NCBI RefSeq assembly: GCF_963924675.1
Contig: NC_089224.1
Span: forward strand, 42,575,158-42,639,157
Length of the DNA stretch: 64,000 nt
Direction of reading: 5' to 3'
DNA from: Phocoena phocoena
Taxonomy: Eukaryota > Chordata > Mammalia > Artiodactyla > Phocoenidae
The notes beneath the pieces were generated by a model, which was not told the DNA's origin, made no database searches, and saw only the letters and a program-made list of their open reading frames with translations. Positions 24,225 through 37,329 of the stretch are shown piece by piece; the first letter of the stretch is position 1, and each line of letters opens with the position of its first letter. Position numbers and translations under genes: made by a program.

Positions 24225-24550
24225 CAGAAAGTGACACTATGTTACTCCCACCATCATGAGAAAGAAAGATTTTCTCCTTGCTCAGCAACAGCTCAGTCAA
24301 CGAAAGACCATCACAACTCAGCCAATGAAAAAACTCTATACTTCAAACTCCCAGTTTCCTCCAATGGGCCTTTTGTTCACAACAGCCTCTCCCAATTTCC
24401 CATCCTCCTCTGTAAACAGCCTCTCTCAATTTCCCATCGTCCTTCTCTCCCTTGCTTTACCCATACTTGCTGTCATTCACCACAGTCACACATCCTGAAT
24501 TGCAATCCTTCACTGCCCCCAAATACACCTGTTTTACTGGTAACATAAGG
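24225..24550 (+). mobile_element. LTR-like segment
   Basis: A pyrimidine-rich stretch with two imperfect direct repeats ('acagcctctcccaatttccc' near 24380 and 'acagcctctctcaatttccc' near 24416) is followed by 'ttgcaatccttcactgcccc' and a mutated polyadenylation-like signal, then 'tgttttactggtaacataag'. This is typical of the U3-R-U5 layout of an old LTR, but the family is not identified. ORFs of 80-105 codons across it are low-complexity shadows. Confidence 0.4.
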
Positions 24551-24979
24551 TAACATAACTAGCTGTTTCATTGTTTTAGGTTAAGTGATTTATATTTGAA
24601 ATGATATAATATATATATACTAATTATTAAAACTGTAGATCAAAAATACTGTTGACACAAGTATGTATAAATTTGATAAGACTGAAGTAAATCTAACAGT
24701 AGTTAAAATTTAAAAATCAAAACTAGCAGAAATAAGATTACAATTTTAAGGAAAATTGAGTAGAAATTCATAAAATGGCCTTGAAATTTAATCTAGCTCT
24801 CAAATCCACTCTGGAAAAGGGGAAGACCATAGATTTAGGAAAGTGTGTGCGTGCATGCCTATGTATTTATTTAGAAAATTTAGGAAAATATAAATTTCTA
24901 TATGTGGATTTTTATATCGGGGTATAGAGTATCTCTTAATAAATTAGCCATAATAAATGCAATTATTTGTCTAAGTTAA
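24551..24979. other. Unassigned AT-rich DNA
   Basis: Nothing recognised. It contains a short (TA)n-like run near 24608. Confidence 0.45.
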
Positions 24980-25465
24980 GGTTCCAGCAAGAAATATGAC
25001 ACACTCAAAATAGGTGATGTGCTAAAGGGACTATTTACGAAGATCTGGGGAGAAAAAAACAGATCTTTTTGTTGGAGCTAAGAGCAGCAGGAAGCCACCG
25101 CCACTCCTGGGCCTGAAGGGGCCAGGGAGGAGCAGACACCAGGACTCATTAGGACCTACATCTGTAGGAAAAGGAACATCCAAAGGAGTTGTAGATATTT
25201 GTAGAGAAAGAGAAGAAAACAGAGTGAATGGCAAACTGCAGACTGGCAAGGAGGGAGCCAGGGGGAAAGACTCCTTGACATCTCCATCCTCCCTCTCTCC
25301 TACCTTTTGACTGATGCTTCCCACCGGCCGGCTGGAAATCACAGGGCGACGGAGCCTGGTTGAAGCAGTGCATGTGGCTCAGGTCCTCAAGCACAAAGCA
25401 GCGTGGAGAACAGCAGATTATGAATCTGGAGGGGCAAAAGCAGAATGCACAGCACAAATTTATAG
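24980..25465. repeat. Probable ancient interspersed repeat, family not named
   Basis: The segment begins 'ggttccagcaagaaatatga', passes through 'aaagggactatttacgaag' and a GC-rich centre, and ends 'ggtcctcaagcacaaagcag' and 'tgaatctggaggggcaaaag'. That phrase order is familiar from a dispersed mammalian repeat, but I cannot assign its class. Four overlapping ORFs of 81-103 codons on both strands fit repeat DNA, not a gene. Confidence 0.45.
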
Positions 25466-27350
25466 TGCTTTTAGATTTTCAACAACCATTCACACAAACA
25501 CATTTAACTCAAACCACTTTGAAAGACAAGTAGAGATTTTAAAAATTGAAGATCTTTAGAGTTTCTCAACATTCTCCATTTATATGGGTAATAGAGTCAC
25601 TAATTAAACTGTCTTCTAATTTCATACCCAGTATTTTTCAGGGTACCTGGAAAAATCTAGATGTAAGGGAATCTAAAGAGCTTAGAGAGATGTTTTGTAA
25701 GTCTGTCTCTTCTTCCATGCTGGGTCTTGAAAATGTTAATGTATAACTGGAGTATGTAATGGAGATATGGAGTTCTAATAAAACTTCACTAGTCATGCTC
25801 ATTTTTTCAGTGGCCTAAGAAGGATCATACAGATGCATAGGGAGTTCTGTGTCAATCTTTTAAGAGACCCATTAGTGAAGCCCAAGCTGGCGCACATAGT
25901 AAAGAATACAGCAAGAAATCTAATGAGACCCTTCCACAAAGAAATAACAGGAGCTGCAGTGGAATGTTAAAATCCACATTTTGCTGTGTTAATGAGAAGT
26001 AATTGAAAAAATTTACAGGACCAGAAAACAAGCCCTCTGTTTACACATAATGAGAATTCTAGTTATCTTCTTGTACAACCTCTTAAAAGGTTTAGAGAGC
26101 TCTTTGATTCAAAAGAAGTTACACTGCCTAAAGAAAGAAAGCAAAATTAACAGATCAATGGGAATCAAAATAGTAGGGACTGTTAAATTAGGCTGTGCTG
26201 TATGTTTTTAAAACAGCATTAGGAGAAAGAAATGGTAATCCCAGAAAGATAATAGAGTTCAAATAAAACAAGCCTTTCAAAAAAGTTCTGATTTGTTTTG
26301 ATAAAGCATGGTGTGTGTGATGTATACTGTTTTGAGGTGTGCATTTGGGACATAAAGTGTGAGGAGTTTGAGGCAAAGTGGAGAACTTGAATGATAAGCC
26401 AAGGCCAGTTCATAAATAATAGGAAATGAGAATTACCCACCTCTGCCCATATATTCTAGAATTGAATCCTAAGAGTAAATCTCTTTGGGGACAGTTCTGC
26501 AAGCATTTTGCAACCTTAGAAACACTGATCAGCATATACATTGCATTAACTGAGGTAGAGAACTGCTATTTTTTAACTGTACAAGCTGCATGCCATAAAG
26601 GTGCTCTATCATTCATATGATTTGTAATAAATCTTTTGTATTCTTTCCTCACAATAATTTATCTGAAATAGAAGCCAACATCTTTCAGGTTACTAAGCCT
26701 AGCTATCAAATTAATGCATGAGCTGGACTGAAAAAATGGGCCATTCTTCACCACCAGGATCATGAGTATTTTAATGTCTGAATAAAGTTAAAGCAACTCA
26801 ATTTTGTGGAGACGCCACCAGGGGAAAAGCATCTGTACCTATATGACCAGAATTCCATCAATTCAATAACAAAAATATGTTTAGAACATTTCCCCAGAAT
26901 AGAATTAGACTTCTTTAGTATACAGGACCAAAACTGCATATGTGAAGAGAGATGTGAAAAATCCCAGATAAAACAGTGACTTTTTGAAACTTTTGGGCTC
27001 TGCCAACCATAATGATCTGATGACACAGAAAGGAAACTGGAGAGTAGTTGATATAATTTTTCTCTGTTCTCCAACAACTTTTTCAGTTTATTTTTACCAA
27101 AATCAGAAAATGTGAAGGAAAATAAACATCCAAGAAGACTGATGAGAAAGATGTATGTGTGAAAGTGTGTACAATATTTTCATAAAGTTATTGCTAGCAT
27201 CATTGTTTTCTTTGGTCAGTGCAACAAATGGGCGATTGTATCTAACCTAATCTGAACCCAGCAGTAAACACTCCTCATTTCTGACAAATACTATTTACAA
27301 ATCTTCGCCTCACCACCACCAGAACTCAGTGATTAAGTTAATCCTCTAAC
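25466..27350. other. Unassigned DNA
   Basis: About 1.9 kb with no recognised repeat. The longest frame is 105 codons on the minus strand (26760-27077) and lacks recognisable domains. Confidence 0.4.
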
Positions 27351-27490
27351 TCAGTGATTCTCAACATTGGCTGCATATTAGAGTTACCTACGGGAGCTTG
27401 AATCAGAATTTCTGGGGATGGGAACTCACCCTCAGCATGTTTTAAAGGTCCCTGCATGATTCAATGTACAGTTAAGATTCAGGACTACTG
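27351..27490 (+). mobile_element. hAT-Charlie element, MER5-like
   Basis: The left end 'tcagtgattctcaacattgg' and right end 'attcaggactactg' are imperfect inverted termini of the MER5 group. Inside are 'agagttacctacgggagctt' and 'gaatcagaatttctgggg'. Length of about 140 bp fits a short non-autonomous element. Confidence 0.68.
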
Positions 27491-27726
27491 CTCCTATGCA
27501 AAGATGCTGCAAGGTGAATGTGAGTTTCTCTGCAGTACTTTTATTCCTTGAAAATCATTGATGTTAACTGAGTTTCCCTACTTTGTTTTATCACTAGTAC
27601 AAACCATGCCCTTCTTATAATTGTATCATAGGTACTTGGTGAGAATTCTTTAGTTAAAATGAACGTCAAGCAAAAATTTTAGGTACTTTAAAGCAAATTT
27701 CTATTCCTGTGTAACCATAAGCACAC

Positions 27727-27975
27727 TTTTTTTTTAAATATCTTCATTGGAGTATAATTGCTTTACAACGTTGTGTTAGTTTCTGCTGTACAACAAAGTG
27801 AATCAGCTATATGTATACATATATCCCCATATCCCCTCCCTCTTGAGCCTCCCTCCCACACCCCTATCCCACGCCTCTAGGTCATCACAAAGCATCAAGG
27901 TTATCTTGCTGTGCTATGCAGCTGCTTCCCACACTAGCCATCCATTTTACATTTGGTAGTGTATATATGTCAACC
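27727..27975 (-). mobile_element. LINE-1 3'UTR end, antisense
   Basis: A T run (27727-27735) is followed by 'atcttcattggagtataatt', 'gctttacaacgttgtgttag' and 'tttctgctgtacaacaaagt'. This is the reverse complement of the 3' end of cetartiodactyl L1s (compare the sense copy at 38815-39281). It is 5'-truncated at about 27975. Confidence 0.9.
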
Positions 27976-28169
27976 ACTAAAAGAGTTCTGGACAGAGTTG
28001 TGATCAAATTGTGAGGTGCAATTCTTGTAGACAGAGCATATAATTGCCTCAGCATGGTGATAAGCATACTTGAGGTGACTGTCTGCTCCATCAGTGTTTG
28101 TCTCTGGATGCCCATGCAGGGCAGAACTCAGAGTCTGCACAATGAAAACACAGAAGGCAGAAATGAACT

Positions 28170-28237
28170 GTGGCTGTTTAAATCATTAAGATTTTCAGCT
28201 GTCTGTCACTGCTTATAAAATATCCTGATTAATACAT
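28170..28237 (+). mobile_element. Possible MLT1-like LTR 3' remnant
   Basis: 'ctgtttaaatcattaagatt' and 'aatatcctgattaatacata' resemble the last part of MaLR LTRs. It is short and uncertain. Confidence 0.33.
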
Positions 28238-28323
28238 AGCTCATACTAAGGACTTCTGCTTTCACTCTGAGTAAAATGGGAAACTAGTGGAAATTTTTAA
28301 GACAGGTGTGAAATGATTTGACT

Positions 28324-28539
28324 TTTTTTTTTTTTTTTTTTTTTTTGCGGTACGCAGGCCTTTCACTGCTGTGGCCTCTCCTGTTGCAGAGCACAGGCTC
28401 CGGATGCGCAGGCTCAGCGGCCATGGCTCATGGGCCCAGCCGCTCCGCGGCATGTGGGATCTTCCTGGACCGGGGCACGAACCCATGTCCCTTGCATCGG
28501 CAGGTGGACTCTCAACCACTGTGCCACCAGGGAAGCCCC
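28324..28539 (-). mobile_element. CHR-type SINE, short form
   Basis: Reverse complement of a short CHR SINE: a poly(T) run, then 'gcggtacgcaggcctttcac', and at the other end 'ccactgtgccaccagggaag'. The insertion is bounded by a duplication starting gatttgacttttt at 28315 and at 28540. ORFs of 79-103 codons over it are shadows. Confidence 0.95.
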
Positions 28540-28559
28540 GATTTGACTTTTTTTTAGAC

Positions 28560-29815
28560 AAGATCACTCCCATCTACTTTGTTGAGAACAGGCTGCAAGA
28601 CTTGGGCAAGGGTAGACACTCTAGATAAAAATAGATACTATTGACAAAATTTGTGCTTGTATGAGGTGGGGTAGCACAAACATCATTTTAATCAAAGCAG
28701 AGGTGAAGTGAGGCACCTATCTTACTTTAGCACCCACATTGTTTCTACCAGTTTACTTTCTTTTCTCTCTTGGGATGTTTTCTTTTCAGTTTTATCCTAT
28801 GTTCAGCTGCCTACGGTTTAATCTTTACACAAACATTAATTATAACTAAGAGTAAATGATTGATTTAAAAATGCAGTAACATATATTCACATCTACTTTA
28901 TGATAGGTAATAGAGATTTAAGCAGACACAAATCCTTTTTCTTGCCCTTGAAGTCTCTTAATCTAGTTGGAACCTCAAGACAAGTACAAAACAATGAGAG
29001 TGTATATAACAGTAAAAGCATGAATGATTTTTAAGAATATGTGTGTCAGGATAGTTTAGGATAAAAATACATCAGGAAATTTGTGTTGATTTCATAGGGC
29101 ATACAATATAAGCTTTAGGCAGATGATGAGACTTTCATGAATGAAGAGTTGGGAAGGCATTTTAATAAAAGAAATAAATTCACAAATATCAGTTAGAAAG
29201 TGGTATATTATGGCAAGCATTTTCAGATAAGATATGTAGGCCATTTAAAAAGGAATAAAAAAACTTTAAATAAAATAAAGCAAAAATATAAGGTAATCTG
29301 GAGAAGTAAAAAAGCTACAAATTATAAAAGTCCTTGAATAAAAGAATGGAGAAAGCACGGGATAGCCAAACATAATTTTTTTTAGTATTATTATATTTTC
29401 AACATGACCAAAGGGTATTTATAATTTTAATATGCAAAGATGAAATGGGTGATTTAAACCATGATTGTGACAACATTCCTGATCAAATTATTCATCATAC
29501 CTGTTACAATTTGTCCCCACTTAAAAAAATAACAGAAGTTTGACTATTCACTATACACTATTTTATCTAAATCTCAATCCAGGAATTATAGTGAATGCCT
29601 AAGGTAATAAAAAGATTAAACAAGTTGTTATATATTTGCTAGCCAGGGAGAAAAATTAAAGAAGAAATTGTACTGAGGGTTAACAAAAATAATTTACTTT
29701 TAAAAAATCTTACAAACAATGCTTACAGAACATTATTCATTTGGCTAAAAATATTTCTGTATAAGAAAAGAACTTTTGAATATTTACTAACACACTACTA
29801 TCTTCAAACAAACTT
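28560..29815. other. Unassigned AT-rich DNA
   Basis: No repeat family or coding sequence was recognised in this 1.25 kb. Confidence 0.45.
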
Positions 29816-29818
29816 CTA

Positions 29819-30030
29819 GGCCTTCCCTGGTGGCACAGTGGTTGAGAGTCCGCCTGCCGATGCAGGGGACACGGGTTCGTGCCCTGGTCCGGGAGGATCC
29901 CACATGCCGCGGAGCGGCGAGGCCCGTGAGCCATAGCTGCTGAGCCTGCGCGCCTGGAGCCTGTGCTCCACAACGGGAGAGGCCACGACAGTGAGAGGCC
30001 CGCGTACCGCAAAAAAAAAAAAAAAAAAAA
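29819..30030 (+). mobile_element. CHR-type SINE, short form
   Basis: Head 'ccttccctggtggcacagtg', box B 'gggttcgtgccc', end 'gaggcccgcgtaccgc' and a run of about 20 A. A 9-bp duplication, aaacttcta, flanks it (29810-29818 and 30030-30038). This is the cetacean-abundant form. The 91-codon minus-strand ORF is an artefact of the repeat. Confidence 0.95.
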
Positions 30031-30039
30031 AACTTCTAA

Positions 30040-31587
30040 AGTCTTAGAACAAATCTTATCATTTCCATTAGCATAATGTTCATTTATAATTCCAGTCCTC
30101 TCTAAAGGTCAGAGGATTTCTAGGGGGAAAAAAGATTTGATCTAGTAAACAATTATTCAAAGGAAAATTAAATTAGAGGATATTCTAGAAAGGAACTGAT
30201 ATGACCGAGCAGTGCACAAAAGGAGGTGGATAAAAAGGTTTCACGTGTCCTTTGGGACCTGTTACATTGCCATTCTGAAATATAAACTATTGTAATTGTG
30301 TTAGCATAGTCATCAATGACAGGCAATACAGAAGATTGTGATTCTTAAGTAAGCACTCATATTTCAACCTGATCAAAGATAGTCTGACTTTTTTAACTGT
30401 TTATATTTGAGGGTGTTTCATTTTGATGGAAAAACTGATTTAATTTCTTTTAAACATTAAAAAAATTCTAGTTACTAACGATAAAATGTCAAGCCTCCTG
30501 ACAAATTTACAACAAACTAAAGCCTTCTTTAAAGATGGGTCGTGGTTTCAGTTTCGTGTGAAAGTTATTTAAAATGATTGTTTTACAATAAAAAGTAAAT
30601 AACGTTGCTCAGAGAATTCAGAATTTTTATTTTTTGATGTGAGTTCCAATTGGCAAACATTTTTTAGAAAAAAATTGGCACTGAATAACAGGGGAGAAAA
30701 ATTAAGAGATAAACATGTGTACAAGCCTATGTGCTTATTTATCATTGAGGGCTTGATAGAACCATTACTTGATTCTTTAATAAAGGGTAGAAGAGATAGA
30801 CAGGAAGGGGAGGTAAGGTGGGGAATACAAAGCACTGTCCAATGCTGATCAACAAAGGAGAAAGTTTACTGTTACAACAAGACCCCCATGATAATTAACT
30901 CAGCGCTTTGGGTGGCATAGATGACACATAAAATGAGACAAGCAAAAGCTAATTGAGTTAGCTTGATATGTAAAAGTACTCAGTCAATATTGAGAGTTGG
31001 CACTTGGTCTGCAATGTTGGTGTGGGTGTTAACCGTTATACAGTTTATCAAAGTCTACTATTTTCTACTCAAATAATCCATTCTCCCAGATTGGTGATTT
31101 TGTTTTCTAATATAAATTCTTACACTAGGCCAGTCTGTCTTCCTATATCATGTACAGTCTAGTGACTCTCCTTTATCCTTCTGGGCGAGTGCCATCCAAT
31201 CTACAGTAATGAAGCTCCTTAGGCACCATGGAGGAGTAAAGGAATGCACCAATCCCCAGAATACTTCCTATGGTACACATTGTACTTGGGCCTTGTACAA
31301 CTATAGTTAGTTTTCTCTCTCCTCATGTATGTTCAATGAATCATATTCTAACCTTCCTTCTATCTTCCACATCAAGTCAAAGGTTTTATATTAAGCACAA
31401 AATATCCAACACAATTTATCTTTTTAAAAAACATAGGCTTGTGTGTTTTCTGTGGTTTCCCCTGCTCTCTTTTACTAGGTCAGATAAACCAGAGGCCTTA
31501 TATGCCTACAATTTTATTTTCAGTTGTAAAACCCACATTCCAGAATAGGTGAAGCTGGTTTTGAACCAGGTCAAAACCAGCTGGTTA
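30040..31587. other. Unassigned AT-rich DNA
   Basis: No recognised elements. Frames of 69-92 codons lack domains. Nothing suggests exons. Confidence 0.42.
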
Positions 31588-31735
31588 TGAGTCAGAGATC
31601 AGCAAACTTTCTTCATAAAGGGTCATATATTTAAGTATTTTAAGCTTTCCAGTCACATAGGTCTCTGTCTCGTATTCTCCTTTGTTTCCTTTAACAATAC
31701 TTTAAAATGTAACAAATATTCTTAGCACAGTCATT
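31588..31735. mobile_element. hAT-like DNA transposon fragment
   Basis: 'agatcagcaaactttcttca', 'taaagggtcatatatttaag' and 'tattttaagctttccagtca' resemble the left end of a common mammalian short DNA transposon (ggtcagcaaactttttctgtaaagggcc...). The right terminus is not recognisable. Confidence 0.5.
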
Positions 31736-31834
31736 ATGAAAGTAGGGAGTGGGACAGATTTGATCTCTAAGCAGGAGAGGACATGTGTTTCAATTGGCAA
31801 GTATTATTTAGAAAAAAATGGCATTGAATGAAGC

Positions 31835-31945
31835 TCACAACATAATTTCCTTCATCTATGGGACTATGTGAGAATTGAATAAGATATATAAAAAGCCTAG
31901 ACCCCAGTAGGTGCTTAAAAATTGTTGGCTATTACTGATGGCAAT
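31835..31945 (+). repeat. MIR SINE 3' half
   Basis: 'ttccttcatctatgggacta', 'gtgagaattgaataagata' and 'ccccagtaggtgcttaaaaa' follow the order of the MIR core and 3' end. Confidence 0.62.
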
Positions 31946-32104
31946 TTTATTATTAGGATATCTAGAAGTAATAGAGGCAGTTAGGAAAGAACAATGTATT
32001 TATTACTATTTGAAGGGTTTGAATGCTTATAGACACACTGATTGCAGATATTTTGAGAAGGAATTAGACCCCTATGAAAGTGTATCTTTTGCCATAACTG
32101 AAAT

Positions 32105-32222
32105 GCAAAACAAAACCACATGAGGTTTCAACCACTTCACACCTGCTAGGGTTTCTATAGTCAAAAAGATAACAAATGGTAATAATTGATAACAATGAGT
32201 GTTTATGAAGATGTGGAAAAAC
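32105..32222 (+). mobile_element. LINE-1 fragment, late ORF2
   Basis: 'caaaaccacatgaggtttca', 'accacttcacacctgctagg' and 'gtttatgaagatgtggaaaa' correspond to the last part of L1 ORF2. It lies directly upstream of sequence from earlier in ORF2, which is the wrong order for a single intact element (see findings). Confidence 0.72.
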
Positions 32223-32239
32223 TATAAAAATTATAGCAA

Positions 32240-34216
32240 ATTAAATCCAAAGTAACCATAAGAAAGAAATGATAAAGATCAGAATGCAAAACTAGTAAAA
32301 TAGATAAGAAAAAATAACAAAGAAAAGATATTAAATCAAAAGCCAGTTGTGTGAGCATATCAAAAATCAAAAACCTCTAGCTAGAATGATCAGAAAATTA
32401 AAAAGACATAAATTATAAACACCTGTAATGAAAGAGGTGATACTATTGGAGACTCTATAGTTACTGAAAGGATAATAAGAGAATATTATAAACAACTTCA
32501 TGCCAATAATTTTGACACCATAGATGAAATGAGCGAATAAATTTTAATACTAAAATTACCTAAGCTTACTCAAGAAGGAATAGATTAACTGAATAACCCA
32601 AGTCTATTTTAAAATTTTGACTTTGTACTTAAAAATTTCACAAAGAATATTTGAGGTCTATGTGGCTTCACTAGTAAATTTTAACAAACATTTAAAAAAT
32701 ACCATCAATTCTGTACAAACTCTTTCTGAAAAATGAAGATAATGGAGTAATTTCCAACTCATTCTATGAGGTAAAACTTATCCTGATACCAAAAGCAAAC
32801 AAAGATATTACCAATGAAGAAAATTACTGACCAATATCTATGAACAAAGATGCAAATATTCTAAATAAAATTTAGCAAACAGAAACCAGCAATACATAAG
32901 TTGCAATTCATCATGTCAAACTAGAAAAGAAAAATCATATAATCGTGTCAATAAATGAAAAAAAATGTCACATTATCCAACATCCATTACTGATGAAAAC
33001 AATCAGGAAATGAGTAGAAAAGAAAGGACACTATGAAAATGCAGACCTAATATTGTAATTAATGGCGAAAATTGAATTCCTTTCCCTTTTAGATCAGGAA
33101 CAAAAACAAGGATGTCCCTCTCCCCTCCCTAAACAACACACTGAACATCCTAGTCAGTACAATAAGGCAAGAAAAAGAAATAAAAAGCAGTCAAATAGTA
33201 AAGGAAGAATTAAAACTGCCATTATTCACAGACAGCATAACTGTCTATATAGAAAATTCAATGGAATCTACAAAAAGGCCACTAGAATGAATCAGTTACA
33301 AAGTCAATTATATGTGTTACTAGTAATGAAAATTAAAACTAATATTTTTTAAATATAATTTACAATAGTATACAAATATAAAATATTTAGGAATAAATCT
33401 GCCAGACCTGAAAATTACAAAATAATGCTTAGAAAAATTTTTTTAAAGAGCTAAATAAATGTAATATCATGCATTTCTCCCGAAACTGATATATAGCTTC
33501 AATACAATCTCAACCAAACACCAGTGATTTTTTGTAGAAACTGGAGAGCTTATTATAAAATTTATATGGAAATGCAAAAGATCTAGAACAGCCAAAACAA
33601 CTTTGAAAACAGAACTAAGGTAGAAGACATAAACTGACTGATTTCAAGATTTATTTTAAAGTTACAAAGTTCAAATAATGTGGTTGGCATTAAGACAGGC
33701 AAATAGATCAATGAAACATAAAAGAGTCTAGAAATAGATCCAAATGGTCAATTGATTTTTTGCCAAAGTGTAAGGTGCGAAGATTGAAATGTTTCTTCAA
33801 CAAATGCCACAGGAACAACCAGATATCTATCTTGTAAAATAACTGCTTTGATAGATAACTCACAAAATACAGAAAATCTACCTCAAAGTGGATCACAGTC
33901 CAAAATGTGAATCCTAAATTTCTAAAAAATTCTAGAAGAAAACATAGGAGAAAATCTTTGTAACCTTGAGTTAGTCAAAGATTTCTTAAACATGACTCCT
34001 CAACCATGCTCCCTTAAAAAATTATATACCAAACCTCAGAAAATTTAGTAATTTCTGCTCTTCCAAGGACATTACTGAAAGAATAAGAAGACACAGAGTG
34101 AAAATATTTATAAATCATATATCTGATGAAATGAATAAAAGGCTTATATCTAGAGTATCTAAAGACTTTTCAAAACTCAATAATAAGAAAATAACCCAAA
34201 CTTAAAAATTAGCCAT
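32240..34216 (+). mobile_element. Old LINE-1 fragment, ORF2 RT to C-terminal region
   Basis: A 2-kb degraded sense ORF2 segment. Recognisable pieces are 'atatcaaaaatcaaaaacct', 'aacaacttcatgccaataat', 'actattcacagac'-like text near 33220 and 'cctaaacttaaaaatt'-like text near 34195. Many stops and frameshifts are present. The segment ends just before the part of ORF2 found at 32105-32222. No 3'UTR follows. Confidence 0.8.
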
Positions 34217-34882
34217 GAACTGATATTTTAGCCTAGGAATCTCAGATTAATTTTGGAGCTAAATTTGGATTTGAAACTTTTCTGAGAGTTAAAAACTACT
34301 TTTTTGTACTTGCTTTACAGCCTGCTATTAATTTTTTGGTTTTTTGCCCATACCCACTCTCTTCTAAAACCTGTTCCAGGGGAGATAAAAATTAAAGCCA
34401 AATAATAAAATTTTATGACATATTCATTCAATTTATTATATCTGTATATGTACTTGAATACATATATTTGCTCTTCATAATATATTACATTTGGGTTCAC
34501 CAGATTAAAAGACAAAACTTATGTGCTTATTATTTACAATATGAAAATAAGAGTTTTATAACTCTTAAAAGAATTTTTTTAAGAGATAAGTAAATTTCAA
34601 TAGGAAACTGATAGATGGATTTGTTCAAGAACATACATGGCATGATAACAGATAGAAGATGATCACAATGTATAAGGTTATATATATATTTTTCTAGATT
34701 TTATTTGGGTATGTCCTCAGACATACAGGGGCAATTATATTATATCAATACTTTCTCCTGAAGAGTATAGATTATTCATTGAAAGAAAGTGTGTGTTTTA
34801 TTCTTCTTCTTTAGCAAAGAAAGTATTGGAAAGGACTTTTTGGAGCAAAGTAGATCTAGGATCATTTTCAACATTTAATAAC
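34217..34882. other. Unassigned AT-rich DNA
   Basis: No recognised features in this 670-bp stretch. Confidence 0.45.
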
Positions 34883-35022
34883 CTTCTTCATCTGTAAAAG
34901 TCTTCTTCAAATGTAGCATGGGGATATTAATCCCTAATGTTTCATGAAAATTAAATTAGTGAATGTAAAGCACAGACATCCTTCACACATAGTTCATCAG
35001 TAAATGTTAATTATATCCCTAC
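34883..35022 (+). repeat. MIR SINE
   Basis: 'accttcttcatctgtaaaag', 'catggggatattaatcccta', 'gaaaattaaattagtgaatg' and 'taaagcacagacatccttca' reproduce the MIR core to 3' end order. Confidence 0.75.
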
Positions 35023-37329
35023 TTTCACTCCTTGCCTTAACTCTATTGTTGACACCTACATACATATGTTCAGAAAAAAAATATAAAAGAAGTGAATGTA
35101 AATTAATATTTATAAAAATAAAATACTTTCTAAAAGTGTTCTTTTTATGCCTTGTTAATCAGTCAACATTTATTAGCTGAGATACTAAAGACGCCTAATA
35201 TTCTTTCCACAGTATTTGACTCTTTGAGTATGTATTTTAATAACAGGCATCTGATCCACTCTCAAAGATTTTATGCTGGAAATGAAAAAAGAGGGTGATT
35301 TCTATTCAATCAATTAGCTGGAAAAAATAGAAAATTATTCAAAGTAATTAATAAAGATCTGTATTATTTTTAACATATAATAAATGTGGGCATCATTAAT
35401 TAAAAATAATGCTAGTCTACCAACAGACTTATATTGATGTCATTCTATTCATCTCAACCAATATTTTTACCTATGTTAGTTCAAGCTAATTTTATATCTG
35501 TAAACATATATATGTATTTATAGTATAGCATGAAATAATCAGGTTTTGAGTAGAAAGAAGTTTTGAGTAGAAAGAAGTTTTGAGGGAAAGGGTCAAGGAA
35601 GAGAAATCAGCCTTTCTGTGTTCTCAGGGCCACATCTAACTAGGATGTAACAAACTCTAAATAAATATAAAAAATAAATAAAAACATGTCTAAGTAAGTA
35701 GATGTATACAGAGATACATAGGAGATGGAGGAAGGGAGGGAGGAAAAAAAGAAGAAAAAGTTCTCCTGTATTATTCCTCATAACATCACCCTATACCTCA
35801 CATCATGGGATTTAAGTATATTTCTGTCATTGTAAAAATTACTTAAAACTGGGTAAAACTAGGTAAACTTTTAGTCCATGTATTCGGAGTAAAGGTACTG
35901 TTTAAAATCAGCTCTCAAAGATAGTGATTTCTCCTTTTCCCATATGTTTACTAACAAGTATGGATTAGCAGACTACACAGTACAACCTACTTCCAGCTCA
36001 CTCTGAAGCACTGTAAGCCAGTAACAGTTACCGACAGAATAGCAATTACAGCCCATACAATTCATTACTCTTAACAGAGTCCTTTTGTTTTGTAGCATAA
36101 AAGAAAAAGAAACCATGAATTGGTACTCAGTCCTGTTTGCTTAAAGCTATAAATTCTGTAGAATTATGTACCAAGCTACCATTTGGTGCTACTACTTGAG
36201 GGTTCTATTTATTTGTTTGCTGTTCTGTTTTGACTAAGGGAATAAGGACTCTTCCAGAGAAACAGCTTGCCTGCCTCCTCCTAAAGCTTACTTTACTCTT
36301 TGAAACCACAGACTTATTTTTGTTTGGTCATGTTTTAAAAACCATGTCAAATCTGACTTTAAATTTGGAACTAAACATGAATTTTCAGGCCTTTTTTTCC
36401 CCTTCTCTTGATTCTTGGTGAAATAAATTGTTCTCTAAGAAAAATACAAATATGAGAGGCTTTTCCAATATCTAATTTTTAAAACATTTAAATAAATCAA
36501 TACCATATGGATTTTCTTTCCCGTACAATATATGTTTTAAGAAATCTGTAGAAGAAAATGTCTTGCATTTTTACCTAAAACAAAATCTGTCAAGAAACGT
36601 CCTCAGCTGCTCAATACAGCACATTTATGCCCCTCTGCAGGTGTCCAAGAGCTCTTTTTGCCCTGCTATAAATCATCTATTAAGGATGGTTAACTATCTA
36701 CTCCAGATTAGGGAACCTTGGCAGCTGTGCTGATAAGGAGTCTAGAACTACCAATTACTTTGAATAAAGTTTCAGAAATACTAGAGAGAGGACACATGGA
36801 CAAAAATCAGTGGCCCCTATACTATCTTTTGGTTTTTTAGAAGACTGGGAAAAATGCTTTAATCTAGCATGCTTCTCTTAGCTGTTCATCATAAATTTAA
36901 ACATGATGCAAAGCCAGGGAGATAGCAAGGGAACTGGCCTTTTGAGATATGTTTCTAGATAGAGTGGCAATAGGGATCTTGATAAAGCTCATCTACACTC
37001 TATTTCTTTTTTGGTTGTGTCTAAAAGGAGAATTATCATGATGGTACTTTCTTGGTTGCATGAAAAAGCCCACCTACCTTACTGCCCAAATTATGCTTCT
37101 GCTAAAAAAAACCCAAAAAATCACACTGTATTTGTGTACTGTACTTATATATGTCTTCTTTATTTCCATTTTACTCATTGCATCTTTTATCAATTGAAAA
37201 ATAAAGGTAGGAAAACATTTCTCTATAGCAGAAAAATCCACCGGGTACAATTGATGGTACTGGTGGTGATGATAAAAACTTAAAAAGTGTCCAATTCTAG
37301 CCTTCCTGGCCCTGTCATTGTATGCTTTA
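35023..37329. other. Unassigned AT-rich DNA
   Basis: About 2.3 kb without recognised repeats except a short tandem duplication at 35543-35584. No convincing coding sequence. Confidence 0.42.
35543..35584 (+). repeat. 17-bp tandem repeat, about 2.5 copies
   Basis: The unit gttttgagtagaaagaa occurs twice without change and a third time partially (35543, 35560, 35577). Perfect identity indicates a recent local duplication. Confidence 0.95.

Noticed and set aside
25031..25457. 103- and 102-codon minus-strand ORFs
   Set aside because: Overlapping frames on both strands over a GC-rich probable repeat, with no recognisable domain or start context.
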